A stretch of 64,000 bases of DNA from Dendrocalamus latiflorus (lineage: Eukaryota > Streptophyta > Magnoliopsida > Poales > Poaceae). The stretch lies in NCBI GenBank assembly GCA_017311315.1, contig CM029666.1, positions 2,224,871 through 2,288,870 on the forward strand, written 5' to 3'. A program made the position numbers and the translations under genes. This document shows positions 1 through 11,363 of this stretch, piece by piece (within the stretch, counting starts at the first letter, position 1; each line of letters starts with the position of its first letter). Below the pieces are notes generated by a model. The model searched no databases and was not told the origin of the DNA. It saw only the letters and a list, made by a program, of their open reading frames with translations.

Positions 1-130
1 GTACTAAATTCAGCTATACTGGCCAAAATCGCATGCGACTATTTCTCTCTGTGTACTGTCTCACACAAACAGCCAGAATTAAAAATTTTAAGCCAAAAAC
101 CATAAGGCACAGCCCAAAAGAATCCATCCA
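1..130. repeat. Partial MITE-like repeat at the left edge
   Basis: This stretch resembles, with many differences, the AT-rich segment around 57560-57670. Both contain an AAATCGCA(T/C)GCGA core, then a run of short TCTC and CTCT words, and then an AGCCAAAA-type end. It looks like part of a small non-autonomous DNA transposon cut by the window edge. No terminal repeats or TSD can be seen, so the class is undetermined. Confidence 0.3.
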
Positions 131-1980
131 AATGCATGTGCAAGGGTAACCATTTTACTCAATGGATTGTGTAGTGTAGCTAGATATGTATCACTTGTTA
201 CTTTCTATTAACCTTGTTCTCACTGTGCAATTGAGCCACTCATTTGGAATTCAGAACTATCTTTGGGAGGAAAAGGGTGGTGGACAGCGAATTCAAATTG
301 TTTGTGGTCTGGCTAAACATAGCTCTAGTGGTAGTAGTTAGGAAGTTATAAAGATTTGCGATAGGATTAGGGTAGTGTGGAGCAAACTTGTTTTACTACT
401 TCGAGATTGCTAGCAAAATTGGAAGTTCCAAAGATTTGCGATAGGATTAGGGTAGTGTGGAGCAAACTTGTTTTACTACTTCGAGATTGCTAGCAAAATT
501 GACCGATTATGAATGACTCGGGCCAATTTTGATCGATTATGAATGACTCGGGCCAATTTTGATCGATTTCCGATTATCTGGCTAAACTCCAAGAACCAAC
601 CAGTTTCCGACAAACCGGTGAGAGCTGGCAACTAGGCATATTCCAATTTTATGAACCCTGATCTGAACCAATTAAGAAATGCAAACTTTTATCTAAGCAA
701 TTTATGCCTTTTTCTTGATATCGTAATATTAAGAACATACATTCCGTATGCAAGACCACAGTTCTGCTCATATTAGAAAGTAGATGAGCACCTGCTTCTG
801 CTAACTGAAGTTTAGCTCACTGTGGCAATCAGAAGACCATTATATTCAAGTGATGAACTTGCCTTCAATATTCAAGAGGCACAACATATTGGTCACCCAC
901 CATAAATCGGTGAAACACGCTAACCAAAATATTTGGACTACACTGTTCAAGGTTGGGCTACAGTCCATATATGCCATCAAGGGATGACTATCATGTCTAG
1001 GACAACTGATGCTATCAGAAAATAATAATGGACATAAGTTATTCAGATAAGACGTACTAAAGAATGTGCAACCATATTTCGAAATGCCAAAATGGTGGCA
1101 GGATATGAAATCATACATGTTATGCCAAAAACATAAGTATTGCAATATGCCAGGGATACTACAAGTGATACTTTAGTGTCATAAATGATTTTAAAATTTA
1201 CATTTCGGATTAGCCATATATTGTTACACCTGTGGAAGTGTCAAACATGTAATGTAATAATCAATTATACTCCAAAAGGATAAGTAACAAATGGAAACTC
1301 AAGATAGATATGTCTGAAGTAACAAATGGAAACTCAAGATAGATATGTCTGAAATGGGTAAGGTGCCTCGAACATTGGGATGCAGGTGGATTATATTTAA
1401 GGTACCCTACACATGAAAAGCGACAAAGCCAAATGTAACTATGTAAGAGCTGCTATCTTAGGACACACCTTGAAACAGACAACTTCCCTAGTTTTGCAAA
1501 AGAGTTTTGTTTTGAGTAAAAAGCTCTATTGCCTGCATCAACATACAATTTTCAGGAAGAAGGCATCTGCCTTGAAACAATCTTATTTGCTAGGAATCTA
1601 GAATGTTACTGTGATAATGGGACAGTAAGTCAATTGACTCATAACAACAGCTGATGCAGATACATAGTTGAGGTACTACCGGTGTGTCAAGTTATGTAAT
1701 TATGTTCATTATCCAGACACATGCACTCAACACACATGCAATTTCGTCAAGATTGTCAATCACAGTTAAATGAACTGAAAATAGAGCAAACACAGAAAAA
1801 AAAAGTCTTAACACGAGAAATTGTTACAACAACAAAGACTTTTGCCCCAAACTAGCTGGAGTAGGCTAGGAATGAAAACTTCTCAAGATCAAAGAGATGA
1901 GAGCCTTGAAATAAAACCTACAATGCTAAAACCCTAAACCGTTCAACCTGCTATCTGAGCCAAGAGCCTAAAACACTACC
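131..1980. other. Non-coding AT-rich stretch with short tandem duplications
   Basis: I see no credible exon here. Three local tandem duplications are visible: an 80-bp unit twice (341-420 and 421-500), a 30-bp unit about twice (504-563), and a 35-bp unit twice (1282-1316 and 1317-1351). This could be intron or downstream flank of the VPS4/SKD1 gene, whose remaining exons have not been found to the right of this point. Confidence 0.5.
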
Positions 1981-1990
1981 CCTAACTTTA

Positions 1991-2246
1991 TTATGGTTCC
2001 GGTACGTGGATCGCTAACTTCCATACGCTCCTATCCAAAGTTAATTCTTTAGATACATTCCAATCCCTCAAGTCTCTTTTAACTGTTTCCTCCCACATCA
2101 GTTTTGGTCGATCTCTACCTCTTCTTATAGTTTCAGTACGTCTTAAAATTCCACTACGTACCGGTGCCTCAGGAGGCCGTCGTTGGAGATGTCCAAAACA
2201 TCTCAAACGATGTTGGACAAGCTTCTCTTCAATTGGTGCTACCTCC
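1991..2246 (-). pseudogene. LINE (non-LTR retrotransposon) pol C-terminus, 5' part separated by a hAT
   Basis: The minus strand encodes the typical last segment of a plant LINE reverse transcriptase polyprotein. It has the words RCFGHLQRRP, APVRSG, RGRDRPKLMWEE and ends WKLAIHVPEP before a stop. Upstream coding sequence in the same frame resumes at about 3150-3180, beyond the hAT inserted at 2247-3141, and joins across that element's 8-bp target duplication. The piece is the 3' end of an element of the same broad family as the plus-strand LINE at 40.7-42.1 kb. No endonuclease or catalytic RT core lies nearby, so it is a dead fragment. Confidence 0.8.
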
Positions 2247-3141
2247 CATGCTTATTAAGGCGTCGCTTAGGTGACGCTTAAGCGTCGCCTAAGCGGTGAG
2301 GCGCCCCCGGCCGGCAAGGCGTCGCCACCGCCTTACCCTGCGCATGTATGGCGTCCGCCTCAGCACCAAGGCGGCGATTAGGCGGAGTATGGCGGCGGGA
2401 AGGCTCAAGGCGACGCCATACGCATGGAGGTGAGCGAAACCAGAGAAAGAAGAGAAAGAAACCCTAGGCGGCGAACGGGCGAAGTACCTGGAGGCTGGAA
2501 CCTTGGCGACGGCCGGCGGCGCCTCCCTCCCTGTTTCCCCACAAGGTACTGTCCCTCCTCCCTCCCCCCCCCCCCCCTCCCCCTCCCTCCCCCCTCCTCT
2601 CCATTCGCCCAGCAGCAGCGCCGGCGCCAAAGACGCGGATCTGGTGCCGGGCGATGAGAGAGGAGGGTCGCCGCCGTCGCTGGGGTCGTCGCCGCCGCTT
2701 CTTGGTTGGGAGGGAGGGGAGAGACGCCGCTGCTTGGTTGAGAGGGAGGGGAGGAGGAGAGGCTCGCCGACGTTGCTAGGGACGTCGCCGCCGCCGCTGG
2801 GAGTGAGGGAGGCGGCGGTGGGAGTGAGGGACGAGGGAGGTGGCGGCTGGGAGTGAGGGAGGAGGGAGGGAGGCGGCGACGGCTTGGAATGAGGGAGGAG
2901 TGAGGAGGTGGCTGGGGTGCAGGAGTATTAGGTTAGGATATTTTACACTTGAGTCCCCAGAGATTTATGAAATTACAATTAGATATTTTAGGTCCTTCGT
3001 CTCTTTAGATTTCTTCTAATTTAGTCCTCCAAAACTCCGTTTTCTTCGCCTTATGATGTGTGTAAGGCGTCGCCTCGCCTCACGCCTTACCGCTTAAAAG
3101 GTGTGAGGGGGGTGGATCGCCTTACCGCCTTAATAACCTTG
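2247..3141. mobile_element. Non-autonomous hAT element (895 bp) inserted in a LINE tail
   Basis: The ends form terminal inverted repeats: CATGCTTATTAAGGC on the left and the complement of GCCTTAATAACCTTG on the right. They are flanked by a perfect 8-bp duplication CTACCTCC (2239-2246 and 3142-3149), as expected for hAT insertion. Subterminal DNA is full of GGCGTCGC/GCGACGCC words. The interior is very GC-rich (2400-2900), with GAGGGAGG and GGCGG repeats and a poly-C tract near 2565. No transposase is encoded. The long open frames in the GC-rich part are probably compositional. Confidence 0.85.
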
Positions 3142-3852
3142 CTACCTCCACCCTATCACGTATATCAGTAACAAAATAGTTAGCAGTAACAAAATCCTAT
3201 AAACCTAGTGGTTTGCGCACAATAAACTACTACAAAGAAGCATTTTGGCAGCCTTAGTGATACCCCAAAACATGGTTATTTAAGTCGTCGACTTGTCGTC
3301 CGGTCGGCTGGTAGTTTCTGACTAGAATGTTTGACTTGACTTCCTGAGAAAGTCGAATGACTTGAATGACATGTCATGCCGTCTAGTCATCGTCGATCCT
3401 CTACTGGTCGGTCGACTTGGCCAGCAGCAACGGCAATAAAAGGACCAGTCGACCAGTCCCGATCTGGAGAGGCAGCTGCAAAACCTAGCGCGGCCTCCCT
3501 GTTGCGCAGGTGCAGCCTCCATCGCCTGCTCCTCCCCGTAGCCAGCCACCAGGTCCTCCCCCCCAGTCCCCACAATATTAGTAGCAGTCTAGCAGCGGCA
3601 CTCAATTTAATCAAGAACACTTTTTGTAGCATGAAGAATCAGATCTGATGTGCAGACTAGTAGCTAGTTAGCTACTATTTGTTGGTCTGCATGTCATGAT
3701 TGATCCCACTAGCAATACACTAAATCACTAATACAATAAGTTTATTGCTTTGTTTACATCTTCAAATTCAATCTTCATTCTCGAATGTACGGCATCATGG
3801 AGCCCAAGGGAAATATGAACCTGTCGTATGATCCATCAAGGATCCTGCTTGG

Positions 3853-4385
3853 ATGGCCAAGTCCAACGACCCAGCATGGAAGTACGGATTTTGGTCGGAC
3901 TTGAGTAACAAGGATATCGTGCAGTGTACCCTTTGCAGTAGGAGGATGCATGCCAGAGTCAGAAGGTTGAATCCGCATTTAGCGGGGGGTTTTGGAGATG
4001 TAGAAAAATGTTCCAAGACAACAACGACCATCATGAAAGAGATGTACGAGTATCTGAAAAAGAATAGGAACAAACCCATCGAGCTAGACGATGATGATGT
4101 TGTAGGTGGGGAAGGAGGTGATGACACCGAAGTCCAAATACATTCATCTATGGGATTGGGATCCACACCCATAGTTGAACATTGCACAAAGAGAAGCAAG
4201 GAAGAGAAAGAGAATTGATATGCATGTGGCTGATTTTTTCTGAGTGTGGAATACCATTCAATGATGTCTCGTCAAGGAGTTGGGAGATTATGGTGGAGTC
4301 TATTGAACAGTATGGTAACCCATTGGTCCTAGAAGGTGGAGAGGAAGAAGAAGAGGGTGGTGCTGGACCTGCTGGTGGAAACTGA
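3853..4385 (+). pseudogene. hAT transposase remnant: BED zinc finger plus internal deletion
   Basis: The first frame (3853-4218) begins with a BED-type zinc finger. It has DPAWKYG, a Cys-x2-Cys pair (CTLCSRR), a downstream HL and the AGGFGDVEKC block typical of plant hAT transposases, followed by an acidic stretch. From about 4230, another frame continues with words seen after the finger in hAT transposases (CGIPFNDVSSRSWE). It then jumps to an acidic Gly-rich end (EGGEEEEE) and a stop at 4383-4385. The RNase H-like catalytic domain and the hATC dimerisation domain are missing. The frame change and deletion make this a non-functional derivative. Confidence 0.8.
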
Positions 4386-4843
4386 AATGATGGTCGATGG
4401 GTCATTATTTTATGCTTTTGCCACTTGAACTTCTATTATGTTGTTTAATTTCCGTTTGGAACTCTATTATCGTTAACTCGTTATGGACTATGGATATGGA
4501 GTATGGACTTATGGAGTGTTGTTTGATTCACTTTTGCTCTATTATATATGCATTTATGCTTAATTTTTGTTTCTGCTAATATGTATCTTTCAATTGTACT
4601 CCTTAAACCTTATCTTGGCATGATGCTGTTTGGAATTAGCATAGGGCCTTGCCAGGTATTCTAAATTCTAAGCCATTTCCTAGCTGCTCTTTTGTGTTTT
4701 GATTGATTCTTGTTGAAGCACCTTTGCGAATGGATGCATAAGAAATCCATTAGTCCATTTTGGTCAATCACTAACATTTTTGCCTACTATGTTTGGCTTG
4801 GTTATTTCACAGATGCATTTTGGTGGATGAGTAGGACAATGTT

Positions 4844-5889
4844 CAGTGTTCAAGAAGGCGGCCTGGGCGGCAGGGTGCGTCGCGCCTTGGCACCTAGTCG
4901 GGTGGCTGGGCAGTGAGGCAGCAAGGCGGTCCAAGGTAGGACCAAGGCGGGGTAAGGCTGTCTCGGCATGGCGGTCTACCAGGCGAGCGTGGCGACCATG
5001 CAGCGCCTAGGTGCGCGAGACGGTGACCAAAGAGCAGAGGAAGGCGGCAACCAAGAGCAGGGGAAGAGGAAGAGAGACTTGAGGGCTTACCAAAAGTTCC
5101 CTTTTGCCTCGCCGGAATCAGCCACACCACCACCAAGGTTCCCTTCTGCATCCGCCTCCTATCCCCTTCGTCGTCTCCCCTCCACCGTCTCCTCCGCCTC
5201 CTCGTCACTGTGTCCTCCGCCATCTCCCCTCCACCGCCAACTCCGCTGGCCTCATGGCCCCACTCTCCTCCGCTCGACAGATCTGCCAGGAAGGTCGGAG
5301 GTAGGCGAGGTGGCAAGGGGTGGCGAGCGGAGGGCAACAGCGGAGAGGAGAACTGAGGCACCAAGATCTACGAGGGAGGCGGCAGCTAGGGAGGAGTGAG
5401 ATCTACGGGGGAGGGAGGAGATTTGCGAGGGAGGCGGCGGAAAGAGATGGAGATGGAGGAGATCTGCAGGGGAGGCGGCGGCTAGGGAGGAGAGATGGAT
5501 GTTAGGGTTAGATTTATATAAGGATTTGATGACTCGAACTGGGACATTGGATCTTCATCGGATGATCTAAAGTCTGTATAATTTTTTTGAACATTGGTTA
5601 TAGGATTTGATGACTCGATCTGGGACGTTGGATCTTCTTCGGACAGTCCAAAGTCTGACTCATTTTCTGGAACATTGGTTATAGGATTTGATGACTCGAT
5701 CTAGTACATTGGATCTCCATCGAACGGTCTAAAATCTGACTAATTTTTATCTAAATATCAAATATATGTGCACGCTTGCAGATCTTCCGCTTGTTGTCCT
5801 CATTTTTAATTCGGCTGCCTAGGCCCCGCCTAGGCTCCCTAGGCGCTAGGCCCCACCTCGCCGCCCGTCTAGCGCCTTCTTAAACATTG
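4844..5889. mobile_element. Nested non-autonomous hAT (1046 bp)
   Basis: The ends are CAGTGTTCAAGAAGGCG on the left and the complement of CGCCTTCTTAAACATTG on the right. They are flanked by a perfect 8-bp duplication ACAATGTT (4836-4843 and 5890-5897). Removing the element and one TSD copy restores a continuous captured IDI exon, which fixes the order of insertion. The interior is GC-rich (4860-5500) followed by an 81-bp tandem repeat. No transposase is recognisable, so it depends on a helper. Confidence 0.9.
5522..5764. repeat. 81-bp tandem repeat, three units, in the nested hAT
   Basis: Units start at 5522, 5603 and 5684 with GGATTTGATGACTCGA. Each contains TTGGATCT and a CATTGGTTATAG junction. 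The units differ by scattered substitutions, so the array is not a very recent duplication. Confidence 0.85.
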
Positions 5890-6540
5890 ACAATGTTGTT
5901 GGCCATGATTCAAAATACAACTGTAAGTTCAATTTTGTTCTTGTCTGCATATTTAGTTAAGTTCTCTGTCCTGTCGATATTGATTTGGATCATCAGACGA
6001 TCAGTTACTGATATATGACCTGCTGACCTGTCATTTATATGGATGCAGGACATTTGATGGAAAAGATCGAATCTGAGAACCTGCTACACATGGCTTTCAG
6101 TGTATTCCTTTTCAACTCAAAATATGAGCTGCTACTTCAGGTTTGCATAAGTATCAGTTGAGTTCTATGATCTACCTTCTATGTTGGTGAGTCTAGGGAC
6201 TAGTCGAGACTAGCCGCTCGACTAGTCGACAAGTCGCCCCCTTGGCGACTCGACTCGACTCAACTTTACGACTTAATAACAATGCCCCAAACTAAAACTT
6301 GCAGAGCTACATGCCCTTGTTGGCATATAAGGCATTTCATATTGTGAGAGTTTTACACATATTAGGACAAAATCAATTCTGGAGTCTTGGAGAGTAAGAT
6401 ATAATGCATGATACTCAATGACAAGAAAAAAACCAAAACAAGCAAGAAACAAGCAATTGTATTATCATCATAAAAGAGAAGTCTCGATGCAAGAAAACCA
6501 AAACTCCATTCCGGTGCATACTTGTGCTTACGCAGGAATC

Positions 6541-6710
6541 CATGTTATTAAGTCGGCAACTAATCCACGATTAGCCGTCGAGTCGGCACACGGAGGACGA
6601 CTAGGTTGCTCAACTCAATTGGAGCAACTAATCGGGTGGCCGAACGACTAGTCGGAAACTAGGAGCGACTAGTCGGGCATGTCTAGCCGCTTGACTTGAA
6701 TTTTCAATTT
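6541..6710. mobile_element. Solo end of a hAT related to the 3271-6284 element
   Basis: CATGTTATTAAGTCGG at 6541 matches the terminal repeat of the 3271-6284 hAT. It is followed by the same kind of subterminal GACTAGTCGG words. No matching opposite end is visible within the next kilobase, so this looks like a truncated or deeply eroded copy. Confidence 0.6.
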
Positions 6711-6779
6711 TCTCATTATTTTGTTCTTCAGTTTTTTAGGGTGTTAATTCTCAATTACTCATTGTCCAGTATTGTGATG

Positions 6780-7045
6780 GCTCTACAGAAGAACTCAGAT
6801 CTAAAGGTCTCAATTAATGGAGTGATTACTTAAATGTTTAAATGATGCTTTGATAAAAGAGATTTTATATGTTACTGCAAGTTTATTAACATTGTTATGT
6901 CAATAAGGTAACCAAAATAATCACATGGCAAAGGAAGTTGACAGCCGAAAATTTTATTCTACAGATAGAGAAGGGCAGGCTTGAGGCAGACCTCATCAGT
7001 ATGAAGTATGAACTCGGGAGTCAGGATCAAAAGAAGTCATCAACT
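6780..7045 (+). other. Possible orphan exons of an unidentified coiled-coil protein
   Basis: Two short segments follow good 3' splice-like signals. One comes after TTGTCCAG near 6782 (reading CDGSTEELRSK). The other comes after TTCTACAG at 6955 (reading IEKGRLEADLISMKYELG and then SQDQKK). The second has the heptad-like charge pattern of a coiled coil. I do not recognise the protein. The segments are too small to call a gene and could be relics of a gene broken by the neighbouring hAT elements. Confidence 0.2.
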
Positions 7046-7442
7046 CATCAAGCTTATGTTGTTCTTCTCTTCATTTCATGCTTTACAATATGTATATATG
7101 TACTTAGTATATGGCATGCCTTGTGTACACATAAAAAGTCCATATAATTCACAAAAAAAATTAAGTATCTACTATTTTCAAACAAATAAGATTTGTTATC
7201 TGTTCACCACTACTCAAGGAGAAGCATCGTATGCTACAAATTAGAGTTTTGCAATGATTACCGGTAGCACAAGAATGAGTAATGATGCCAGAATATTATT
7301 AATTTGGCACAAACACTCCACTAAACAGATAACCAATAACGCAAAGGTAAAAGGCAGCAAGTCAGCCAAAGTTTAAGATTGACATTAGTAACAGTGAAGG
7401 ATATTTGATTGTCACTGTGTTGATTAAATATATAATAGCTAC

Positions 7443-8920
7443 CTGAAGAATGTTGAATCGGCCTCAGTTGCGACAGCTTTAGCCAAATAAGACTTTCCTG
7501 TTCCTGGTGGACCATACAAAAGAAAAGCCCTCCATGGCCTCCGCTTACCTAAACAACAGCATTCTCCATTAGTTTATACTAGCTAACAATACAAATCTAT
7601 AAGACTTCAGATGAGTTCATACACATGATTATTTCAGACTATTGTATATCACATAAACAAGGAAAATACAACAGTTATGAATAGTGGTTGACAAAGCTAA
7701 TTATGCCTTAGCAGCTAATTAGAAAATGTGCTTAATTTTCAAATCACATGAATGAAGGCTAGATGCACATGGCAAATAGACCATTAGGAGTTGAGATCGA
7801 CTTTTGCCCGATCGAACAACTGAATATCAACACACAGTAGTCCAAGATTTGATCTATCACAAACCCCACAACATAATTGGCAGCGTGATCATACACTAAG
7901 TAACAAAAAACCAATGCATCTACATGAAAGTAGCATCTTTCACCCCCCCCCCCCCCCCCCAATAGCCATCTTTTAATCCACATTGCTACCATAAAAAAGG
8001 TTGTGGCTTTACTCCTTATTGTTAACTGTTACAGGACCAAAGTAATTTCATGTTTAGCAAGCCTCTTGATAAAGATTAAACACCCTAAATTTTCTAGGAT
8101 GCAATTTGCTGGACATCCCTACACCCACCAAGCTTGTACAACACAAACAGTGGCACCTGCCCACCCTCTAGAAGTGGGTTCTGAAATCTGAACTAAGTTC
8201 AACGACCTATCATAATCTACAAATTCATAAACATTAAGCACAGCATCTTTGTTCCAGTTAATTATCCTAAATCTCGAGTTGACAGCAACCATCACTACCG
8301 AATAATTAATACTTCAACCAACTCATCCTCACCCTATCTGATTCAATCAAGATCAAGATCCATATGGCCTATAAGTTCCATAACAAGTGCAATCTCATTC
8401 CTGAAATCAAACAAACTAAAATTAGTGCCTTTTCGTGCACTTGCTCACCCGTAAAGAACTGCGGGAACTTGACGGGCAATATGACGGCCTCCTGCAGAGC
8501 CTGCTTGGCGCTCTCCAGGCCGGCGACGTCGTTCCACTTGACGTTGGGCTTCTCGGTGATGATGGCCGAGTTGAGCCCGGCCCTCAGCTTGGACTGCTCG
8601 GAGTCATCCCCGCCGCCGTCCCCGTCCTTCCCCTTGCTCTTGGGCCGCGTGGCGACGGCCGCGTCGCCGCCGTTGGGTCCCGGGCCTCCGCCGCCCTCAT
8701 CAAGAACGGCGCGGATCTCCTCGGCGCGGCGGAGGTACTCGGTGAACTTGGCGGTGATGGCATCCTTGATCTTGGGGTTCTTCTCGTACTTGAGGTGGGT
8801 CTTGAAGTACTCGAGGGCGTTCATGTAGAGCGGGAACGCCTTCACGTAGTTGCCGGCATTGTCCTCCTGGACCGCCTGCTTCACGTACTCGATCGCCTGC
8901 TCCTTGAAGTTGCTGTACAT
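7443..8920 (-). CDS. SKD1: VPS4/SKD1 AAA-ATPase, N-terminal two exons only
   Basis: This encodes the N-terminal part of the ESCRT-III disassembly ATPase VPS4 (plant SKD1), which works in multivesicular-body sorting. Exon 1 is 8920-8449: ATG, then an MIT domain (residues about 1-75, starting MYSNFKEQAIEYVKQAV), a Gly/Asp-rich linker (about 76-110) and the start of the AAA region (PNVKWNDVAGLE). Exon 2 is 7548-7443 and holds the Walker A motif GPPGTGKS (residues 170-177) and AKAVATEADSTFF. Both junctions are GT-AG and in phase. The Walker B, SRH and Vps4 C-terminal exons of this normally ~435-aa protein are not found in 1-7442. Either intron 2 exceeds 7.4 kb with the 2-7 kb transposon cluster inside it, or the gene is truncated. 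Confidence 0.9.
7560..8360. other. Intron 1 of VPS4/SKD1
   Basis: AT-rich intronic sequence between 7549 and 8448. It includes an 18-bp poly-C tract near 7942-7960. No further exon is evident. Confidence 0.7.
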
Positions 8921-9165
8921 CAGGGGAGAGAAAAAGGCGCCGCCTTTGCGGCGGATTCCGGCGAATCGGCGGGGGAATCGATCGGGGAGGCCGCCGATTG
9001 GGTTTGGGGGCGGTGGATTCGGGGAGGCGGCGGTTGCTTCGTCTGGGGTTTGACGAGGTGGGAAGGGAGGGGAGGAAAGGGGAACGAAGACGGAGGAAAA
9101 GGGAAAGAGGAGAAGGGCGAAGCGTGTTTTCTTTTTCTTTTTCTTTTTCTTTTTCTTTTTTTACA
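8921..9165 (-). promoter_or_regulatory. 5' leader and promoter-proximal region of VPS4/SKD1
   Basis: Immediately upstream of the ATG (8920) on the minus strand is a GC-rich leader. It is preceded by a pyrimidine-purine microsatellite, (CTTTTT)n on the plus strand at about 9128-9160. The position suggests a transcribed leader with a GA-rich tract. No TATA box is assigned. Confidence 0.35.
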
Positions 9166-11082
9166 CTAGTAAGGTATCTATATGTTACAACAAAATACTA
9201 AAAGATAGTGATATATATTAATAAATGTGATCCAAAATTATAATATAAATATTAATTTTATTTTATACGCATATTTTATATGAAGATTAAATGGATATTA
9301 CTTTCAAATTCTTTAATAGATGCTAATCTTTTCAAGATTCCAAATGACTTATATGAATGCAATAGGAAGGGTTATGGTAGGCTTAATTGTGTCATTGATA
9401 AATGGGACATAGTGGCAAAAAAATTTTGTTGCGGGTGTGCCCACGAACCAAATGGGCGCCTAATTTCGTCAAACTTGTCTAACATGGAGTGTGGCAAAGT
9501 GTGATAAGGTATAGCTACGAACCAAAAAGACTAAAAAATCTTTCTGTAATTCTACCCTCGATCTTCGCAACTCATGTTTTCTAACCATATCCAAGGTAGA
9601 TAGATGTGCACGTTAAAATACTTAGCTGAGAAATTTGATCAGATAATTTGCAGTGACAACATCCTTAATAGTTGAGACTTCAATGCAGTAGTTAGAATGA
9701 TTTTGCAATTAAGCAAAGTATATAATAAAGATGGCTTTCATATCACACAATTGACGTGAAAATAAAAGGGTCAAACAAAAATCATGGCAAGACTAATGAC
9801 ATAAATTATTTTTTCTTAAAATTCTAGCTACATTGTTAAATTTCATCAAACAAGCTTCGGCTGGGACTAATGACACATTGATGATTTGACGTAGAGAGGA
9901 AGCAGGTAAACTGAATATGTGCCTGGATAGCAAACACAAGGAGAAATTATGGTAGCTTAGAACAATGATAAGGTGCCAACGATGAGTTTTAAGCTCGATA
10001 AAATTCTAGAAAATTAGCAGAACATGAGAACATATCATATAAAACTACTGGAGACGACAAACCAATGGAATTCAGGAAGTATTTTCTGGAATTCTAGAAT
10101 TCTAGAAGGTGTTACTGGAATTCTGGAAGTATTTTCCTTAGTTATGGCATGTTTGTAAAAGTTCATAATTTAGCCATCAAAGCCTTCTACAGAATTGGAT
10201 ATAGCTACTGGGAGTCACTCTAATTGTTTTATTTTGGAACTTAGTAACAGGCTATAGTTCCATACATACTAGGAAAAAACACAACAAAAGGGCCATACGA
10301 TGAATAGAATATGGACAGATGGTCATTAAAACAATTGGAAGGATCAATAACTAACCTTGTTATTATTTTTTTGAATCACTCCCCATCTCTCCTAAACTCT
10401 GGCACAAAACCCTAGCAGTACAAAGTAGAAACTTAAAGTGGCCTTGTGAACTTGGGTTGCTCCAGTTGAACAAGTGATGATTAGAGGACACAATTCGCAA
10501 TAAAACAAGATTTGAGCTAACCCTCAACTCCTCATTCTATGTAACACAATCAAAGTGGGAAAACTTGATAGAAATCGTCAAGAATAGAAAACCAAAGGAG
10601 GGACTAATGAGACAACTTGTCTCAAGATAACATTAAAAAACCAAGAAGCCAAGAAGGTGATCAATGTGACTACAGGCTTTCCTCATCTAACCTTCTCCCT
10701 CAAAATCCTCAAGATCAATTGGCATTGAAGACCATTAAAACCAATGTTTGTTGTTCTCCCCATTGATAATTCTACGAAAACTTGATCCTACCATGTACTG
10801 ACCTCCACCATCTTTCCACCCTTCTCTTTCTCTAAAGGATAGATGATGCACATCAACGAATTAGCCTCTCAATCTTTGACTTCCTTGCAAGTTACAAAAA
10901 AAATCTAGTCAAGTAAATTAGAGCAACATGGAACTTAATATGAATTGTGCTAATAATAAAAACAATTGGAAAACTCTGTTCATGCTCAAACTCATCAATC
11001 CTCTGCACAACTAAGCAACAAGAACATGGTTGAGGCCATTGAAGCATTCTATCGAACACGTATTGAGCAACAAGAACAATAA
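9166..11082. other. Intergenic stretch without recognised features
   Basis: AT-rich sequence with stops in all frames and no protein similarity I recognise. A short imperfect palindromic cluster of GAATTCTAGAATTC words lies at about 10068-10125. Confidence 0.5.
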
Positions 11083-11363
11083 GGGTATCTCCAATGGTTA
11101 TAGCTAGCAACTAACTATAAGACTTCCACATCATCTATATAGTACACACTAAAGCTAGCATTCTAAAGAACTATCTATAAGGATAGCTATTTGATGCTTA
11201 CATGCACACACAGAATTTATAGAGGCTGCCTCGTTTGGCGTTATAGACTAGTGCTTAAGGAAGAGCTGGCTCAATTTTTTTGCATACTCTCTTTCCTCCA
11301 CATAGGATATATGCTGATGTGTACATGCATATAGCTAGCTGACTCAAACCATTGGGGATGCCC
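11083..11363. mobile_element. Tourist-like (PIF/Harbinger) MITE, 281 bp
   Basis: The ends are GGGTATCTCCAATGG and the complement of CCATTGGGGATGCCC, flanked by the trinucleotide TAA on both sides (11080-11082 and 11364-11366). A 3-bp TAA target and GGGCATCTCCAATGG-like termini are characteristic of grass Harbinger MITEs. It has no coding capacity. Confidence 0.85.

Larger units (their letters stand above)
4813..6140 (+). pseudogene. Captured isopentenyl-diphosphate isomerase exons, split by a nested hAT
   Basis: Two exons of an IPP isomerase (IDI) gene, with their intron, lie inside the hAT. Exon a follows a TTTCACAG acceptor, starts at 4813 (CILVDE) and runs to 4843. After the nested hAT it resumes at 5898 (VVGHDSKYN) and ends at 5922 before GTAAGT. 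Exon b (6049-6140), after ATGCAG, reads HLMEKIESENLLH then FSVFLFNSKYELLLQ before GTTTGC. In IDI these words form the N-terminal edge of the Nudix domain. The copy is broken: a TAG sits in exon a, the junction codon would be TGA, and the LLHRAF arginine is replaced by Met. Catalytic residues encoded further on are absent. Confidence 0.85.
3271..6284 (+). mobile_element. hAT element (3.0 kb) carrying a BED remnant and captured IPP-isomerase exons
   Basis: The terminal repeats are CATGGTTATTTAAGTCG on the left and the complement of CGACTTAATAACAATG on the right. Flanking octamers are CCCCAAAA (3263-3270) and CCCCAAAC (6285-6292), an 8-bp TSD with one mismatch. Subterminal regions repeat GACTAGTCGAC-type words. 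Inside are a transposase remnant (3853-4385), exons of a cellular isopentenyl-diphosphate isomerase gene (4813-6140) and a nested hAT (4844-5889). The captured host exons make it a Pack-type hAT. Without the nested element it would be about 1.96 kb. Confidence 0.85.

Noticed and set aside
2424..2856. Overlapping GC-rich frames
   Set aside because: They are compositional (GAGGGAGG and CCTCCC repeats) within a hAT MITE-like element.
8435..9169. 244-codon plus-strand open frame
   Set aside because: It lies antisense to VPS4/SKD1 exon 1 and its leader. The Leu/Gly/Val-rich protein is the GC-rich shadow of a confirmed exon.
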